From: Campylorhamphus procurvoides
Lineage: Eukaryota > Chordata > Aves > Passeriformes > Dendrocolaptidae
NCBI GenBank assembly: GCA_013396655.1
Contig: WBMV01003355.1
Span: 195,365-259,364 of the forward strand
Direction: 5' to 3'
Length of the DNA stretch: 64,000 nt
Positions within the stretch are counted from its first letter, which is position 1. Every line of letters starts with the position of its first letter. The notes beneath the pieces were generated by a model. The model ran no database searches, was not told the origin of the DNA, and saw nothing but the letters and a program-made list of their open reading frames with translations. Below, in pieces: positions 35,901 through 48,095 of this stretch. The position numbers and the translations under genes were made by a program.

Positions 35901-38900
35901 CAAGCCTGTGTTCAGTGGGTCATCTTTTTGCCACCTTGGCCACGAGACCCAAATTCCTGCTGCACCCTATTCCAATTCAGACAATAAAAACCCACTGACT
36001 TGGGGTCACAGGAGTTGCTCACTGCCAAGCAGAGCTGGGAAGCAGCTTGGTACTGGCTGAGCGGTCAGGAGGAGCACCTGAAGCTATCTGGGTTGCTACC
36101 ATAAAAGATTCTGGGTGGAGAATGCAAAGGGAGCATTGGTTAGAAGAAGGTATGTGTTGGTAGACCAACAGGAACGTTACCTTGTATGGTTTGTGTTGTG
36201 TCTCCCATTAGCTGTATGGGAGGAATGTAAACAGAGGCTCCTCCAACTGATGTCCAAGTGGATTAAACCACAAGACCTCCCAGTAAAGCCCTGTGTGAGG
36301 AGAATGACTCGAGTTTCAAATCAGAGCCTTTTTTGTTGTTTTGCCCCTAGATCTGCTACAAGCTCATTTGGAAGCAAAGCACTTTTAAGTATAGAGAAAA
36401 AAAATAAGCCTAGTTAAAATATATGGTCTTGTATACCAAACAGTATTAGAATTTTGACCTTTCTTGTCTTAGACTGGACAAGGGTTGTATCTGGAATAGC
36501 AAAAAACCCGAAAGATATCTGTGTGACTTCTGCTTTTTGTGGTGGGGTGGGCCATTTTGACTAATAAGTTGTTTTGAAAGCTTGCCTGGCTCTAGTATAC
36601 TCATCATAAAACATTTCTGTCTATAGTTCAACTTGGGTGTTAAAACCACTGATATGCTATGAATGAGTCCCTTACTGCTGCACATAACAGTGTGATGCCT
36701 CAATCATTCTGTGTGTGGACATCTTCCTTTGGCAGATCCTCTGTGTTTTTAACAGGCTATCTTTTGGAAGCCAAAAACATTTTTGTGGAGAAGAGGAAAA
36801 AAAGCAGGTTCCTGCTGAACCTCTTCCATTTGGCCCAAGTTTTTTCCTTTGTCTGGCTTTATTCTTTGGTACCATAAAGCATACTTTTCTGTTTGCACTC
36901 AAGGTCTTTCTCTGCCTCTCTCCCTCTCCCAGTGTCCAGGCTGCTGTCCACAAAAACATGCAGGAAAGGAATGGAGGCATTTTTGTATCCCACTGTTTAA
37001 AAAAACTTACAAAACTGCTTTGTAAAACAACCTCTATTTTGACAGGCACCCCTAAGACTGTTGATGCATTTTAGTTTTCTTATCACATCCAGTTTAGTCC
37101 CGTAATGATGGGTGAGCAATTGCACATGGAGCTGTGTGTCTACAGTAACAGCGTGGACTGTGGTTAGCCCTCTGAGAATTGAGTATGAATTCTTTAAAAT
37201 ATGCCATATGTTCATGTATGTGCTTATATCAGAGCTGGAATATCAGTTCATGTTCCAATTACATGTAAGTTCTGTGTAGAGCTTCCATTCCTTGCTAAAT
37301 AATTTCGGCTGTCATCAATTTTGTGCTCACAAGGAACGAGTTCATTATTTAATGATACACTGGAGCAGTCAAGACGTGTCAGTCTGTGTAAGCATGATTG
37401 ACTTAAAATAACCAAGGCAACCCAGTTTCTGTGTACATTCTCCTATTCTTGTTAGGCTCCCTTTTCATGTCTCACTGCTCATAGTCTTTTGTCTTGGTTC
37501 TATTTTCTTCTCTCCCTCCAATGAGGTGTAAGAGTTTAGTGTCTGCCCAATCAATAGAAAGGCAGTGTTCTTAGCCACCTCATTTACTATGGATTGGTTT
37601 GGAGCTCTTCATGTAATCAAGCATCCTAAAGGCCTTACAAGCCATTTAATTACCTGTCCCAAGTCCAATTACTGTATGTAAGCAGACTGCCTGGCTGAAC
37701 CGGGAAAATACTGCATGCAGGCATTGATTTTATCAAAGTGCTTCAGTTCACTTCATAATAACTGAACAGTAAGAGCCTTTATGCTACAGTTCTAAACAAA
37801 CTGAACTCTCCAAAAGGGTAAACTCCACAAACTACAAACCCTTATGGAGTGTTTTGGTACTTATGGGATGTGAAAGGGAAAAAGCAAAGGGGGAAGTAAA
37901 AACTAAGCAAAGAATATTTTAAAAACACAAACTATGGAATGACTTCTGCAAAAAGATGAGACTTGAGTTATTCAGTACCAAGGTTTCATCTGGTTACCAC
38001 TTAGAGGTCCTGAGTTTTAATGATAATCCATGCAATTGACAAGATCTGAGACACCTGATTATTTATCCCTGTGAAACCCAGAAATATCAAACTGGACCCA
38101 TCCTAGAACCCTGTAAAGTTAAACTTTTTGACCACGGTTGCTTTAGGGGACCTAGAGCTGGTAGGTGAATTATTCTGCTGCTGCTTCTCTCTAAACAATG
38201 GCAGATTACACACAGAAATGAAAATGATCCTTTGCATTCCTTCCAAAAAAACATTAATTAAATATGTAAAGTAATACGAAACATTTAATGCATAGAATCT
38301 GAGCGTGTCTTCTTGGAAAAATATGATACTATTCAACAATGTAGTTGAGCATTTCCCTGTTGTTGTTTTTCTTTGTTTGTTTGAATATATGCCACAAAAG
38401 CATTAAGCCTTTGATTCCCAGCATACAGCTCCTGGTATTTCAGATTTTACAAGCAACTTCTTTAGCCTGCTGTTCTCTTAAAAATTGTGGGTCAGACAGC
38501 AATTCCATTAACACATACTCAGGAGAGGAGTCTCAATGGGACCTTTTCAGTAACAAGAAGTCCCTGAAATTTGAAGTCAGAATACCTTTTGTGCACAGGT
38601 GAAATAAAGACACAGGAGCCAGAATGTGTATGAACTCTGGTGGTGTCTGTGCCATAAAGCCTCCCTAACATGGTGACAGAGAGCACAGAGATTTAAGAAG
38701 CCCCAAAGCCCATACTCCTGATGAACTATTTGAATCACCATGATCTCTGCCAGAGATGCAGCTGTGCTCATGTATGCTTTTGTCCCTTCAATGCACACTG
38801 CTTAGCAAAGGTGCTGCTATTCTGCTGCAGTTCCAGCAGGGACATTCTGAAGAGTATTTAGAGTTCAAAGCACTTCATATTTGAAGAGTCAGTAAACCTT

Positions 38901-41110
38901 ATCTAACCAAAATCACTTGTTTTTCAAAAATATGCAAGCAACTGGAACAGACTCTGTACCACATGCAAATGACAAATTCCCAAGTGTTTCCCCTATTGCA
39001 AATGATGCACTTTTAAGTTACAGGGAAAGGAACTAAAATTCTTTATATATAGCAGGGGTGCTTCATCAAGCAAAATCTTTTAACCAGTTCATAACAAAAC
39101 AGTTGTCTGAATCACTGCAATGCTGTATGCCTGGTTTGTTGTGTTTCTTTGGGTTTGCCCCAGTCAGCATGGTAAGTAAAGAATGTTCTCTTTCATGTAG
39201 TCAGATGTTCTAGTAGGGAGCAACTGCAGCTACTGAGTTTGCTGCTGCTGCACATGATGTTCAAACCCATGCAAACCACAAAGAATATTCTTTAACATAT
39301 CTGGCAGTTCATCATTTCCCTCTCTACAGTTCAAACCAATCCCAACTTTATTGTCACTGACAGGCCACAGATTGAAACACACAAAGATTATCTGACTTGC
39401 TCCAGGTAGTGTTACAAGTCAATGTCAAGGCTGAGAGCTGAATACAATTTGTCTGGTTTCTATCCCTCCTTCCTACACTCTATTACCTTTTTCAGTACCT
39501 GCTAATTCAAATTCCCAGGAATTTTAGACCTGGAGGGAATTTTCATTCTTTTCAAAATCTTTTTTTTTTCCCCCTAACTTACAGTGCCCAAAATGATGAG
39601 AGGGGATTTAATACATGCAATCTTAGTACTCTTGCTACTTATAGTATACCAAAAAGCACTTTGGTATAAAAGAAATGAGAACCACAGCTGAAAAAGAATA
39701 ATGAAAACATGCCATAGGTTGGTTCTTTTCTATAAGAGTACATAATGCATATCCTCTTCGTTTGTTTTTAAATTGAGAAAACATATTTTACTCATTACAT
39801 CTGGAGTTGTGCCTGTGCACCTTTTACATGTGAGCAGCATCCATCTGAGGGGGAAGACACAAATCAATCAGAGGAGTATTCTGAAGACTGGTGTTTTTGT
39901 TCTGCTCAAGACCAAAGAGACCATATTGTTGTATGTGCCTGGCCTTGCTAGGGAAGGTGGATTGCCTTTGTTCTTGTGCAAACTTGCTCAAAATAGAACC
40001 AGTGTTATGAAATCCTTGTGCTGAAAATGCATAGAACCAGAAAAAAAAGTTTATTATCATTTGCATAATAAGTAATCAAGAGGAAATGCCAGGATAATTG
40101 CATGAGAATTAGGGTATCCGACTGGCAGCAATGTCTTAAAAGCCCAGCTTTGAGAGTACTATGTTGAGTTTCAACTCATTTCATCTACCACTTTGCTATT
40201 TGAAATTATTTAAAAAGTAGCATTTCTGAAGTAGGACAAGTTTCCTGATGAGAATCTCACAGAACAATGAAACATGGTAGTCCACAAACCACTGCCACTT
40301 TTGCCTGGCTTGGAAATAAGTTGATAAACCCTGCAGTTTTATCCCACCCTGCCTCCTTGCTAAGCACATCCCTTCCAACTATTTCCTAAAGCACAGGCCT
40401 CTGTGTGGATTCCTTCTGACAACGTTTTCCATCACTGGAAAACAAACACATTTAGGTAAGGCGGATAAAGAAACCATTCCTCCTCAGAGAAGTGTTTGTT
40501 TTTAAGACTGCCCCTGCACACTGTGACATCCGAATTCCCCTTGATAAAACCCCTCGCTGTCGCTCCTGTAGTGCTGAGATACAAACCCACTGAAGGCAAG
40601 GACAGACAGCCCATTTCTCGGAGGGGTCACAGGTGTCCCCATGTCCCCGGGGCAGTTCTCCTTCACATCTCAAATGCAGGATGCTGCTCCTGCATTCCTG
40701 CCCACCCCGAACCCCGCCTGGCACCCCAAGTATCCTTTATGTATTTCTACATCAAGGTGTATGTCACGCCCTCACATCTCTCACCCCAAGATGCTCTTTA
40801 ATGAGCTCGGGGTTAAACCTTTGAGCAGCTGTGCCAGCTCCATCACTCGCACACCTCTGGCTCCCAGCGCGGGGGGACACAAGGACGGCCCCGGCCGCCC
40901 CCCTCGCAATTAGATCATCTTACGCTGATTAGGAGCGTTCAAACCCGGCACAGCCCCACGGCCAGCCCTGCCTAAGCCCAGGGAATGGTTAATAACCCGT
41001 CGGAACAGCCGTGCTGGCCGGGGCTCGGGCCCGCAGCTCGACCCGCAGCCGGCTCCGACTTTCGGGTCCGCCTTGGCTCCCCCAGCCGCAGGGTGTCCCC
41101 CGGGGCACGG

Positions 41111-41220
41111 AGGGATGGGGAGGGATGGGGAGGCATGGAAAGGGATGGGGAGGGATGGAGAGGGATGGGGAGGCATGGAGAGGCATGGGGAGGCATGGGG
41201 AAAGATGGGGAGGCATGNAG
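41111..41220. repeat. 10-bp minisatellite, 11 units
   Basis: Eleven consecutive decamers stay in exact register: variants of agggatgggg, aggcatgggg and aggcatggag. There is no indel among them. One base (41218) is N. The plus strand is strongly G-rich. Confidence 0.95.
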
Positions 41221-41272
41221 GCTCGGGCCGCTCCCCCATCCCGCCCCTCCCGCCGCCTGCTCTTTGAGTTAC

Positions 41273-41342
41273 CTGTTTTGATGACCCGCGGAGCTTTTTT
41301 TTTTAATCCCCTCCTCTCCGCAGTGAAAATCCACGGCCGGTC
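41273..41342 (-). other. CAP2: Candidate noncoding CAP2 exon 1 (partial, runs into the gap)
   Basis: On the minus strand, caaaacag is followed by gtaact at 41272, a good splice donor inside the CpG-rich segment. The exon would be 5' UTR, consistent with the first coding exon starting just one base before ATG. Its 5' end is hidden in the Ns. Other donors are possible, so this is inference. Confidence 0.4.
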
Positions 41343-41711
41343 NNNNNNNNNNNNNNNNNNNNNNNNNNNNNNNNNNNNNNNNNNNNNNNNNNNNNNNNNN
41401 NNNNNNNNNNNNNNNNNNNNNNNNNNNNNNNNNNNNNNNNNNNNNNNNNNNNNNNNNNNNNNNNNNNNNNNNNNNNNNNNNNNNNNNNNNNNNNNNNNNN
41501 NNNNNNNNNNNNNNNNNNNNNNNNNNNNNNNNNNNNNNNNNNNNNNNNNNNNNNNNNNNNNNNNNNNNNNNNNNNNNNNNNNNNNNNNNNNNNNNNNNNN
41601 NNNNNNNNNNNNNNNNNNNNNNNNNNNNNNNNNNNNNNNNNNNNNNNNNNNNNNNNNNNNNNNNNNNNNNNNNNNNNNNNNNNNNNNNNNNNNNNNNNNN
41701 NNNNNNNNNNN
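41343..41711. other. Assembly gap (369 Ns)
   Basis: Unbroken Ns bounded by GC-rich sequence on both sides (ccacggccggtc on the left, a (CCT)n run on the right). The gap most likely hides part of the CAP2 promoter and exon 1. Confidence 0.99.
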
Positions 41712-41960
41712 CCTCCTCCTCCTCAGCGGGAGCCGGTGTCAGTCACAGTCACTCAGTCCCATCAGCTGCCCGGGCAGGCAGCGAGAGCAGTGCCCAGCAG
41801 CTTCCGGCAGTGCCAAATAAAGACAAGTCCAGAAAGGGAGAGACACGGTGGCAGAGATGGAGAAAGAAAGCAAAAAGTGGGTGGAGTGTGAAAATGGAGA
41901 GAGGGAGAGAGAGGGAGAGGTGTCTGACGGCGGCGGCTGCGAGGCTGGGGGGGAAAGATG
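41712..41960. promoter_or_regulatory. CAP2: CpG-rich and purine-rich segment right of the gap, probable CAP2 upstream promoter
   Basis: Begins with (CCT)n, then GC-rich sequence, then a GA-rich run (about 41860-41922) and another CpG-rich patch (ggcggcggctgcg). CCAAATAAAG at 41813-41822 is one mismatch from a CArG box. No coding content is supported. Confidence 0.5.
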
Positions 41961-41994
41961 GAGCAGAGCATCACGCGAGGAGCAGGGGAGAGCG

Positions 41995-43175
41995 CTGGTA
42001 CCCAGGGCAGGGTAAACAGGGCAGGGACACCCAGGGCAGGGGACCCAGGGTAGGGACACCCAGGGTAGGGAAACCCAGGGGAGGGCCACCCAGGGTAGGG
42101 ACACCCAGGGCAGGGTAACCAGGGTAGGGATACCCAGGGTAGGGTAACCAGGGTAGGGATATCCAGGGCAGGGCACCCAGGGCAGGGGACCCAGACCAGG
42201 GTAAACAGGGCAGGGACACCCAGGGCAGCGACATGCAGGGCAAGGGTGCCCAGGGCAGGGTACCCAGGGCAGGGTAAACAGGGCAGGGACACCCAGGGCA
42301 GGGTAAACAAGGCAGGGGTACCGGGGGCAGGGGTACCCAGGGCAGGGTACCAAGAGCAGGGTATCCCGGGCAGGGACACCCAAAGCAGGGGTACCCAGGG
42401 CAGGGTAACCAGGGTCGGGATAACCAGGGCAGGGACATCCAGGGCAGGGTCACCCAGGGCAGGGATATCCGCGATAGGGATATCCAGGGCAGGGTACCCA
42501 GGGCAGGGTAAACAGGGCAGGGACACCCAGGGCAGCGACATGCAGGGCAAGGGTGCCCAGGGCAGGGTACCCAGGGCAGGGTAAACAGGGCAGGGACACC
42601 CAGGGCAGCGACATGCAGGGCAAGGGTGCCCAGGGCAGGGTACCCAGGGCAGGGTAAACAGGGCAGGGACACCCAGGGCAGCGACATGCAGGGCAAGGGT
42701 GCCCAGGGCAGGGTACCCAGGGCAGGGTAAACAGGGCAGGGACACCCAGGGCAGCGACATGCAGGGCAAGGGTGCCCAGGGCAGGGTACCCAGGGCAGGG
42801 TAAACAGGGCAGGGACACCCAGGGCAGCGACATGCAGGGCAAGGGTGCCCAGGGCAGGGTACCCAGGGCAGGGTAAACAGGGCAGGGACACCCAGGGCAG
42901 CGACATGCAGGGCAAGGGTGCCCAGGGCAGGGTACCCAGGGCAGGGTAAACAGGGCAGGGACACCCAGGGCAGCGACATGCAGGGCAAGGGTGCCCAGGG
43001 CAGGGTACCCAGGGCAGGGTAAACAGGGCAGGGACACCCAGGGCAGCGACATGCAGGGCAAGGGTGCCCAGGGCAGGGTACCCAGGGCAGGGTAAACAGG
43101 GCAGGGACACCCAGGGCAGCGACATGCAGGGCAAGGGTGCCCAGGGCAGGGTACCCAGGGCAGGGACACCCAAGG
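41995..43175. repeat. G-rich minisatellite (14/15-bp monomers) with a 73-bp higher-order unit
   Basis: The whole stretch is built from variants of cagggcagggtaccc, cagggcagggtaaa and cagggcagggacacc. The left part (to about 42500) is irregular. From about 42500 five monomers (15+15+14+14+15) form a 73-bp unit. The marker acatgc recurs at 42538, 42611, 42684, 42757, 42830, 42903, 42976, 43049 and 43122, exactly 73 apart, with an isolated earlier copy at 42231. The units look identical or nearly so. G-runs GGG are spaced by 2-7 bases, fitting the G-quadruplex pattern on the plus strand. The long minus-strand frames across it are repeat artefacts. Confidence 0.97.
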
Positions 43176-46100
43176 TAGGGTATTGCCTGCTCTGAGCCGG
43201 ACTAAACCATGCAAGTATCACCACTGGGCCACGGTGGGGCTGCTGCCTGCCTTCAGTGTGGCCACAGAACCAGGACTTTGCGGTGCTTGCCACCAAACGG
43301 TCCCAGGGGACATCCCATCCTCCTCCCAAAAGCTGCTTCACCACCTCCTCATCTCAAATGAGCCGGCTTCCTGCAGGGAAGTCTTGGGACAAGCCCAGGT
43401 CACGGCCTCTAAAGGAACAGGTTGCTCTTGAATGGAAGAAGTGTTCATTAGCTAGTGATAATAAAAAAGACCACTTATATTTTTCCAGCTGTGTGAAAAT
43501 TGGTTGCACATTTCTCTATATAGCTTATTTTAGAAGACTTTGTGTTTCTAAACACAAAGACCCTGTGATGGTTTGACACCAGCACTATAAAATATGGAAA
43601 ATAAGGATTTGGTTTAATTGTGCAGCAGTGAAATGCGGGCTGAGGAAAGTCATATTTTAACAGGAATGCCGTAGTTAACACGTCTAAAGTCAGCATTAAG
43701 CAAAAGCAAGCAGACTGCAAGGACCTGCCTGGGATCCAAACTCACTAGTGCAGACAATGTAATTGGCATTGGAAATTCCAAAAAAATCACTGGCATGCTT
43801 TCCTGTGTGCAGTGAAAGGAACTGCTTCTCCTTGGCATGTGCAGGCAGCCAGATGAAATCAGCAGAACAAGCACAGGTTTTAAACCAGAGGGTCTGGCTA
43901 AACCTTCCAAGAGGGAAAAGGCAGGATGGAACTGAAAACCTGATTGAAAAAAATGCACCAAATACAGAAATTACATAAAAGAAGTGAGAAACAAGACCAG
44001 ATCTCCTTCTGGAAAGAAAGCCAAAAGGATTAAGAGATGGTGAAACTCCTACCCTTAGATTAAAGCTCAATTTCTGTATTCTTTACAACTCAGAGAGAAG
44101 AAAATATGCCAACACCTGTGCAGTGTCAGCATGATAAGTTTAAAGTTTAGGATGATAAATGCAAGTAGACTTTCTATAGAATGTCAGTTTAATCGACAAA
44201 AAATGTAATGTAGTTAAGTGATGAGAAGTTTTATAAGGACAGGGTAAGAGCTCCACATCTTCCTTTTACATCATAGGCATACAGAAAAGAAGGAGAAACT
44301 CTTGGGCATTTCCTTTCCATGGCAAGTCTCATGAGGCTGCCAAACCAGCAGATGCCCTGCATGTCTAAAACAGGTCTGTAGTTCATCTTCTAGTGCTTGC
44401 TTCACAAAAACAAGGGAGTTCTTTTTTCTTGTCCCCAGGAGAATTTTGGCAAACTTGAAAGGCTGAGACTAAGGGTGAAGGGAACAACAAGAAGTGATAA
44501 ATTTAGTAAGAAGGAAAAAAAGGGAGATTGACTAATTGTAAAGGGATCTTGAGTATGGAGGAATGCTTTCCCAGTGGAAAGCAAAGATGTAAGATGTCCT
44601 CATGAAATTGTGAGGGGCTCCTGTGAAGCAAGAGGTGCAGGAATAGCCCTCTTGCAGGAGGTTACACCATTAAAATGTAGCAGTTCATGGAGACTGGGGT
44701 ATGGCATTTAATATAACTTCATGATTTTTTTTGGTCATTTTACTTACTGATTGTCCTGCTGCAGACAATCTGTGCCAAGGCCGGCATGTTTTATTCCCTT
44801 TTAGAGAAGAGTGGATACAGAAGAGTGTTGTGCAGGGATCCCAAAGTACAGATCAGAGGCTGTAGAGATAGGCTATCAAAATCTCAATAGAGTGACAACA
44901 TTATAACCTACTCAGAAGAAAATACTCTGGTGCATCTTTTATTTGCATACTTCCTTTTTTTCCACAGACAGAAACTTGAAAATGTTAATTCTTACTTTCC
45001 TAGTTTATGCTGAAAATGGACTTTCAATGTATAGGATTGTGAAATGTCCCTGTTGATAGGAGTTGCATCTAAATGTTTCACAGACGAGCCTGGAGAAATC
45101 CACAAATATTTTTGCTCATTTCCTTGATTTCATGGTGGGACAATGTGGAAAATAATACGAATTAAAATTGCAGAAGCACTTACTGATGTGAAAAAAAAAT
45201 GGGAATATCATGTGAAAATCTTATAATGTGACTTGCTAGATCTTCTTAAATAATATTGGGGTGCATTCAGGACATGTCAAGATGCCTTTTGCATATCAAA
45301 ACTGCTGTTAAGTCTACAGAATTTGAAAACCAACATATAGTTAATTAACAAAATGGATCTGTGAGGAGCACTTTGTGGGTATCTTGTACAGATCAAGTGT
45401 CAAAACATGCAGGGAAAAAAAGGAGATTCTGCCAAAGAAGTGGACTATTTTTCCTCTTTCACACTAGTGTGAAATAAGGCTGAACCTGTCACCATTCAAA
45501 CTGATCACCTGTAAAATATCCAGACAGATTCAAAGTACCTTTAATTTTGAACATTGCCCTGTGTAGAGACTGTCACAGGATACAGGCTTGGGTTGTGTGT
45601 TTTCTAACTCTAAACTCTTTCCTGGGAAGACTTTCAAATGATTCTCTGAGGTCAGTGTTCTTGTTGCATAAGAAAGCCCAGGCAGCTGGTGCAGCAGAAG
45701 TGCTGAAAAATCCAGACACACAGAAAATTAGACTTTTTTCCTAAAAAGCTGGGAATATTTGAGATATTTTCTAGCCACTGGGCTAGAATATTTTCTTTTT
45801 GAAATGATTACAGAATTCCTCTGTTCTTTCACAACAGTGAATTAGCTACCAGGTGACATTTGCTACCCCTTCTGCCAATGCATTCCTAGCTGGTTTTGTC
45901 CACCTCCAAGCTCCTTTGTGCTGTATGGATGAGGGGGAAGCAAGAAAACCACTCAGTCCCTCTTAGATCAGCTCATTGAGGCAGAAAATAAAGTTCTTTA
46001 CCTTGGCATGGTCACCGTGCTTGGTCTCATCCTCTAAGGACCCATTTAGCTATTGACAGAGAGCTTCTGTAAATACACTTACTGCCCTGATATGGAATAG

Positions 46101-46680
46101 AGGGGGAAAAACCATGAGCTTTGAATGGGAGGGCTTGAAATATTGTACCTAGTTCTTGAAAAGCTCTGAGGTGATTTGTGCTTTTCCAATACAGAACTGG
46201 AATGGCCAGGGCGACAGTGATGTGAATTTTCTTCTGCTCCTTCAACCTCTCCCTCAACCAAGGTCTTCTTGAAGAGTAAGGATATCTTGGGTTTGTATCC
46301 TGCAAAATGAGGCTGCTGGCAAGGATCCCTAGGTACAGTACATTACTTGTATTGATATGCAGCTTTGTCAGCCTGAATGATTATTTTGCAATTTATGAGT
46401 GCTTAGATTAGGTGCAAGGCACAGGAGCACAGAGCCCAGCACAGCCATTTACTCCAGCTTTTATATTCTCCGTGGCAGATGGAGTGGCATCTTTAATTTT
46501 CAGTATTCTGAGAGCTTTTTTAAGACCAGAGCCCTTCTCTGAAGCCTGTCCTTCTCAATAAGTGATTTTCCCATGCATCCATGGCAAAAGGATTTCCTCT
46601 GTTGAGCAGTGATGGGTTTGTTCTTTTATAAGAAGTTTGAAAGTACAAAGCCATAAAAGGTTTTAGGATAAATTAAAGAA

Positions 46681-46716
46681 TAGAATAGAGCAGAGCAGAA
46701 TAGAACAGAACAGAAT
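46681..46716. repeat. Degenerate AG/A-rich simple repeat
   Basis: Pentamer-like repeats (tagaa, tagag, cagag, cagaa) sit immediately beside a minus-strand CR1 tail. This is consistent with expansion of the CR1 terminal microsatellite. Confidence 0.8.
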
Positions 46717-46719
46717 AAG

Positions 46720-46800
46720 GATGGAATGGAATGGAATTATTTCAGTTGGAAGTGACCTACAACAATCATCTAGTCCAAACAGCCACCTTACCTTCTTATT
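46720..46800 (-). mobile_element. CR1 LINE 3' tail
   Basis: The plus strand reads ggaatggaattatttcagtt, ggaagtgacc, then atcatctagtccaaac. This is the reverse complement of the usual CR1 end (gttggactagatgat..ggtc..ttccaac..). Strongly 5' truncated. Confidence 0.8.
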
Positions 46801-47929
46801 TTTTTCCCTCCAAAAGGGAAGGAGGAGCAAAGAAAACTAACAAAACATAAAGAAAAATAGCAAAATATATTTCAATTTAACACCTAAAATGGATTAGAGG
46901 GAGCTATAAATATTTCATGCTGATGGGGTGAAATCCTGGTTCCCCTGAAGTCACTGAGTGTTTTGTCACTGACTGTAACAGGGTCAGCATTTCACCTTGC
47001 ATGTCTGAATTCATGTTTCACTTGAATAAATGTGGGGCAATCATTTTGGTATCAGAAAGAATGTTTCTGTTTCAATACTAGTCATTTATTTCATTCTTAT
47101 TTTCTGGCTTTCCTGTATTTACACAGGCAATGCAGATACTGCAGTGCATTTCTCAAAGCTACCATTTTCCTTAGAAAAGAATATTGTTTGCTCTCCTGAA
47201 TAATTCATCTCAGAGTTCTCTTTTAATCTGCCATCAAATGTGCCATTCTTGTATCTTCATAAAGGAAAAGAGAGGAAAACAACACTCTGAGGCTGATTTA
47301 TGAATTAGACCATGAACATTAAAAATACATAAAGCCCTGGTATAAATAAGAACCTCAGTTTGGATTCTAGTTCAGTTGTACCAGTGCCCCTGAAACAATA
47401 CCATTGGTTGTGTACAGATTTCCACTATCAGAACTGACTTGTAGAGTATGAAAAAAAGGAGTGTAAAAGATAAATGTGATAAGGATTTGATATTTAGCCT
47501 GGAGCTAATAAAGCTAACAATGTATGTAGGATTTGAAGGGAAAAAGAAGTGCTCAGAGTACAATAGAAATTCAACTGTAAATACTATGTGATTTGCAATA
47601 TTTGTGAAACAAATGGTTAAAAAAAGAACTTTTAATCCAAGTTACTTCTATGACATCAATCACGACCTTTTTAATGTCTTCATTTTCTGAAATGCAAATA
47701 TTCATTTTCAAGAGTACAGCCAAAACCTGGATCCAAAGTTCCCATGTCACATTTCTGACTGTGGGCTGGGTGCCAACAAATGACAACCTTTGGAACAATT
47801 AGTTTCATGTGTAGGTGAAAATACACACATATATTCATGCTCCCTGATTCTTATTCTTTGGTAATACTGTTTTAGTTTGTAGCTTCATTTATAGAAAAAG
47901 GACCTCGTTATCTTTTATTTTATTTGCAT

Positions 47930-48095
47930 GATAGATATCAAATACAATGTATAATAACTACACAATATGCAATAAAATATGGTATATTTAATATAAATAA
48001 ATATATTTAATACTTGTAAATAAAATATAGTGATTATACAGTATATAAGGTATATGACATATAGGGTATATAACATATAATATATAAAAATACCT
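47930..48095. repeat. AT-rich low-complexity tract
   Basis: A long stretch of irregular ata/tata/taaa motifs (for example ataaataaatatattta and ataacatataatatataa) with almost no G or C. Confidence 0.85.

Larger units (their letters stand above)
32226..41272 (-). other. CAP2: CAP2 intron 1 (right boundary inferred)
   Basis: A stretch of about 9 kb between the first coding exon and the CpG-rich segment taken as the 5' end of the gene. It contains a CR1 fragment (about 32890-32990) and an AT-rich stretch near 37500-37740 that looks like conserved noncoding DNA. The right edge depends on the inferred exon 1 donor. Confidence 0.6.
40860..41342. promoter_or_regulatory. CAP2: CpG-rich segment, left part, at the inferred CAP2 5' end
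   Basis: There is an abrupt rise in G+C and CpG compared with flanking DNA (cgcggggg, ccggccgcc, cccgcagccgg, ccgcggag). Its position upstream of the CAP2 start, together with the N gap beside it, fits a vertebrate CpG-island promoter. Part of it would lie in intron 1 if the exon 1 donor is at 41272. Confidence 0.65.

Noticed and set aside
36672..37074. Overlapping 125- and 119-codon frames on opposite strands
   Set aside because: Both are open across a T-rich/A-rich stretch with no family match.
41011..41820. 269-codon plus-strand frame
   Set aside because: It spans the N gap, so its openness is meaningless.
41762..42988. 408-codon minus-strand frame over the minisatellite
   Set aside because: Composed wholly of repeat monomers, and overlapping frames are open too. 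No gene evidence.
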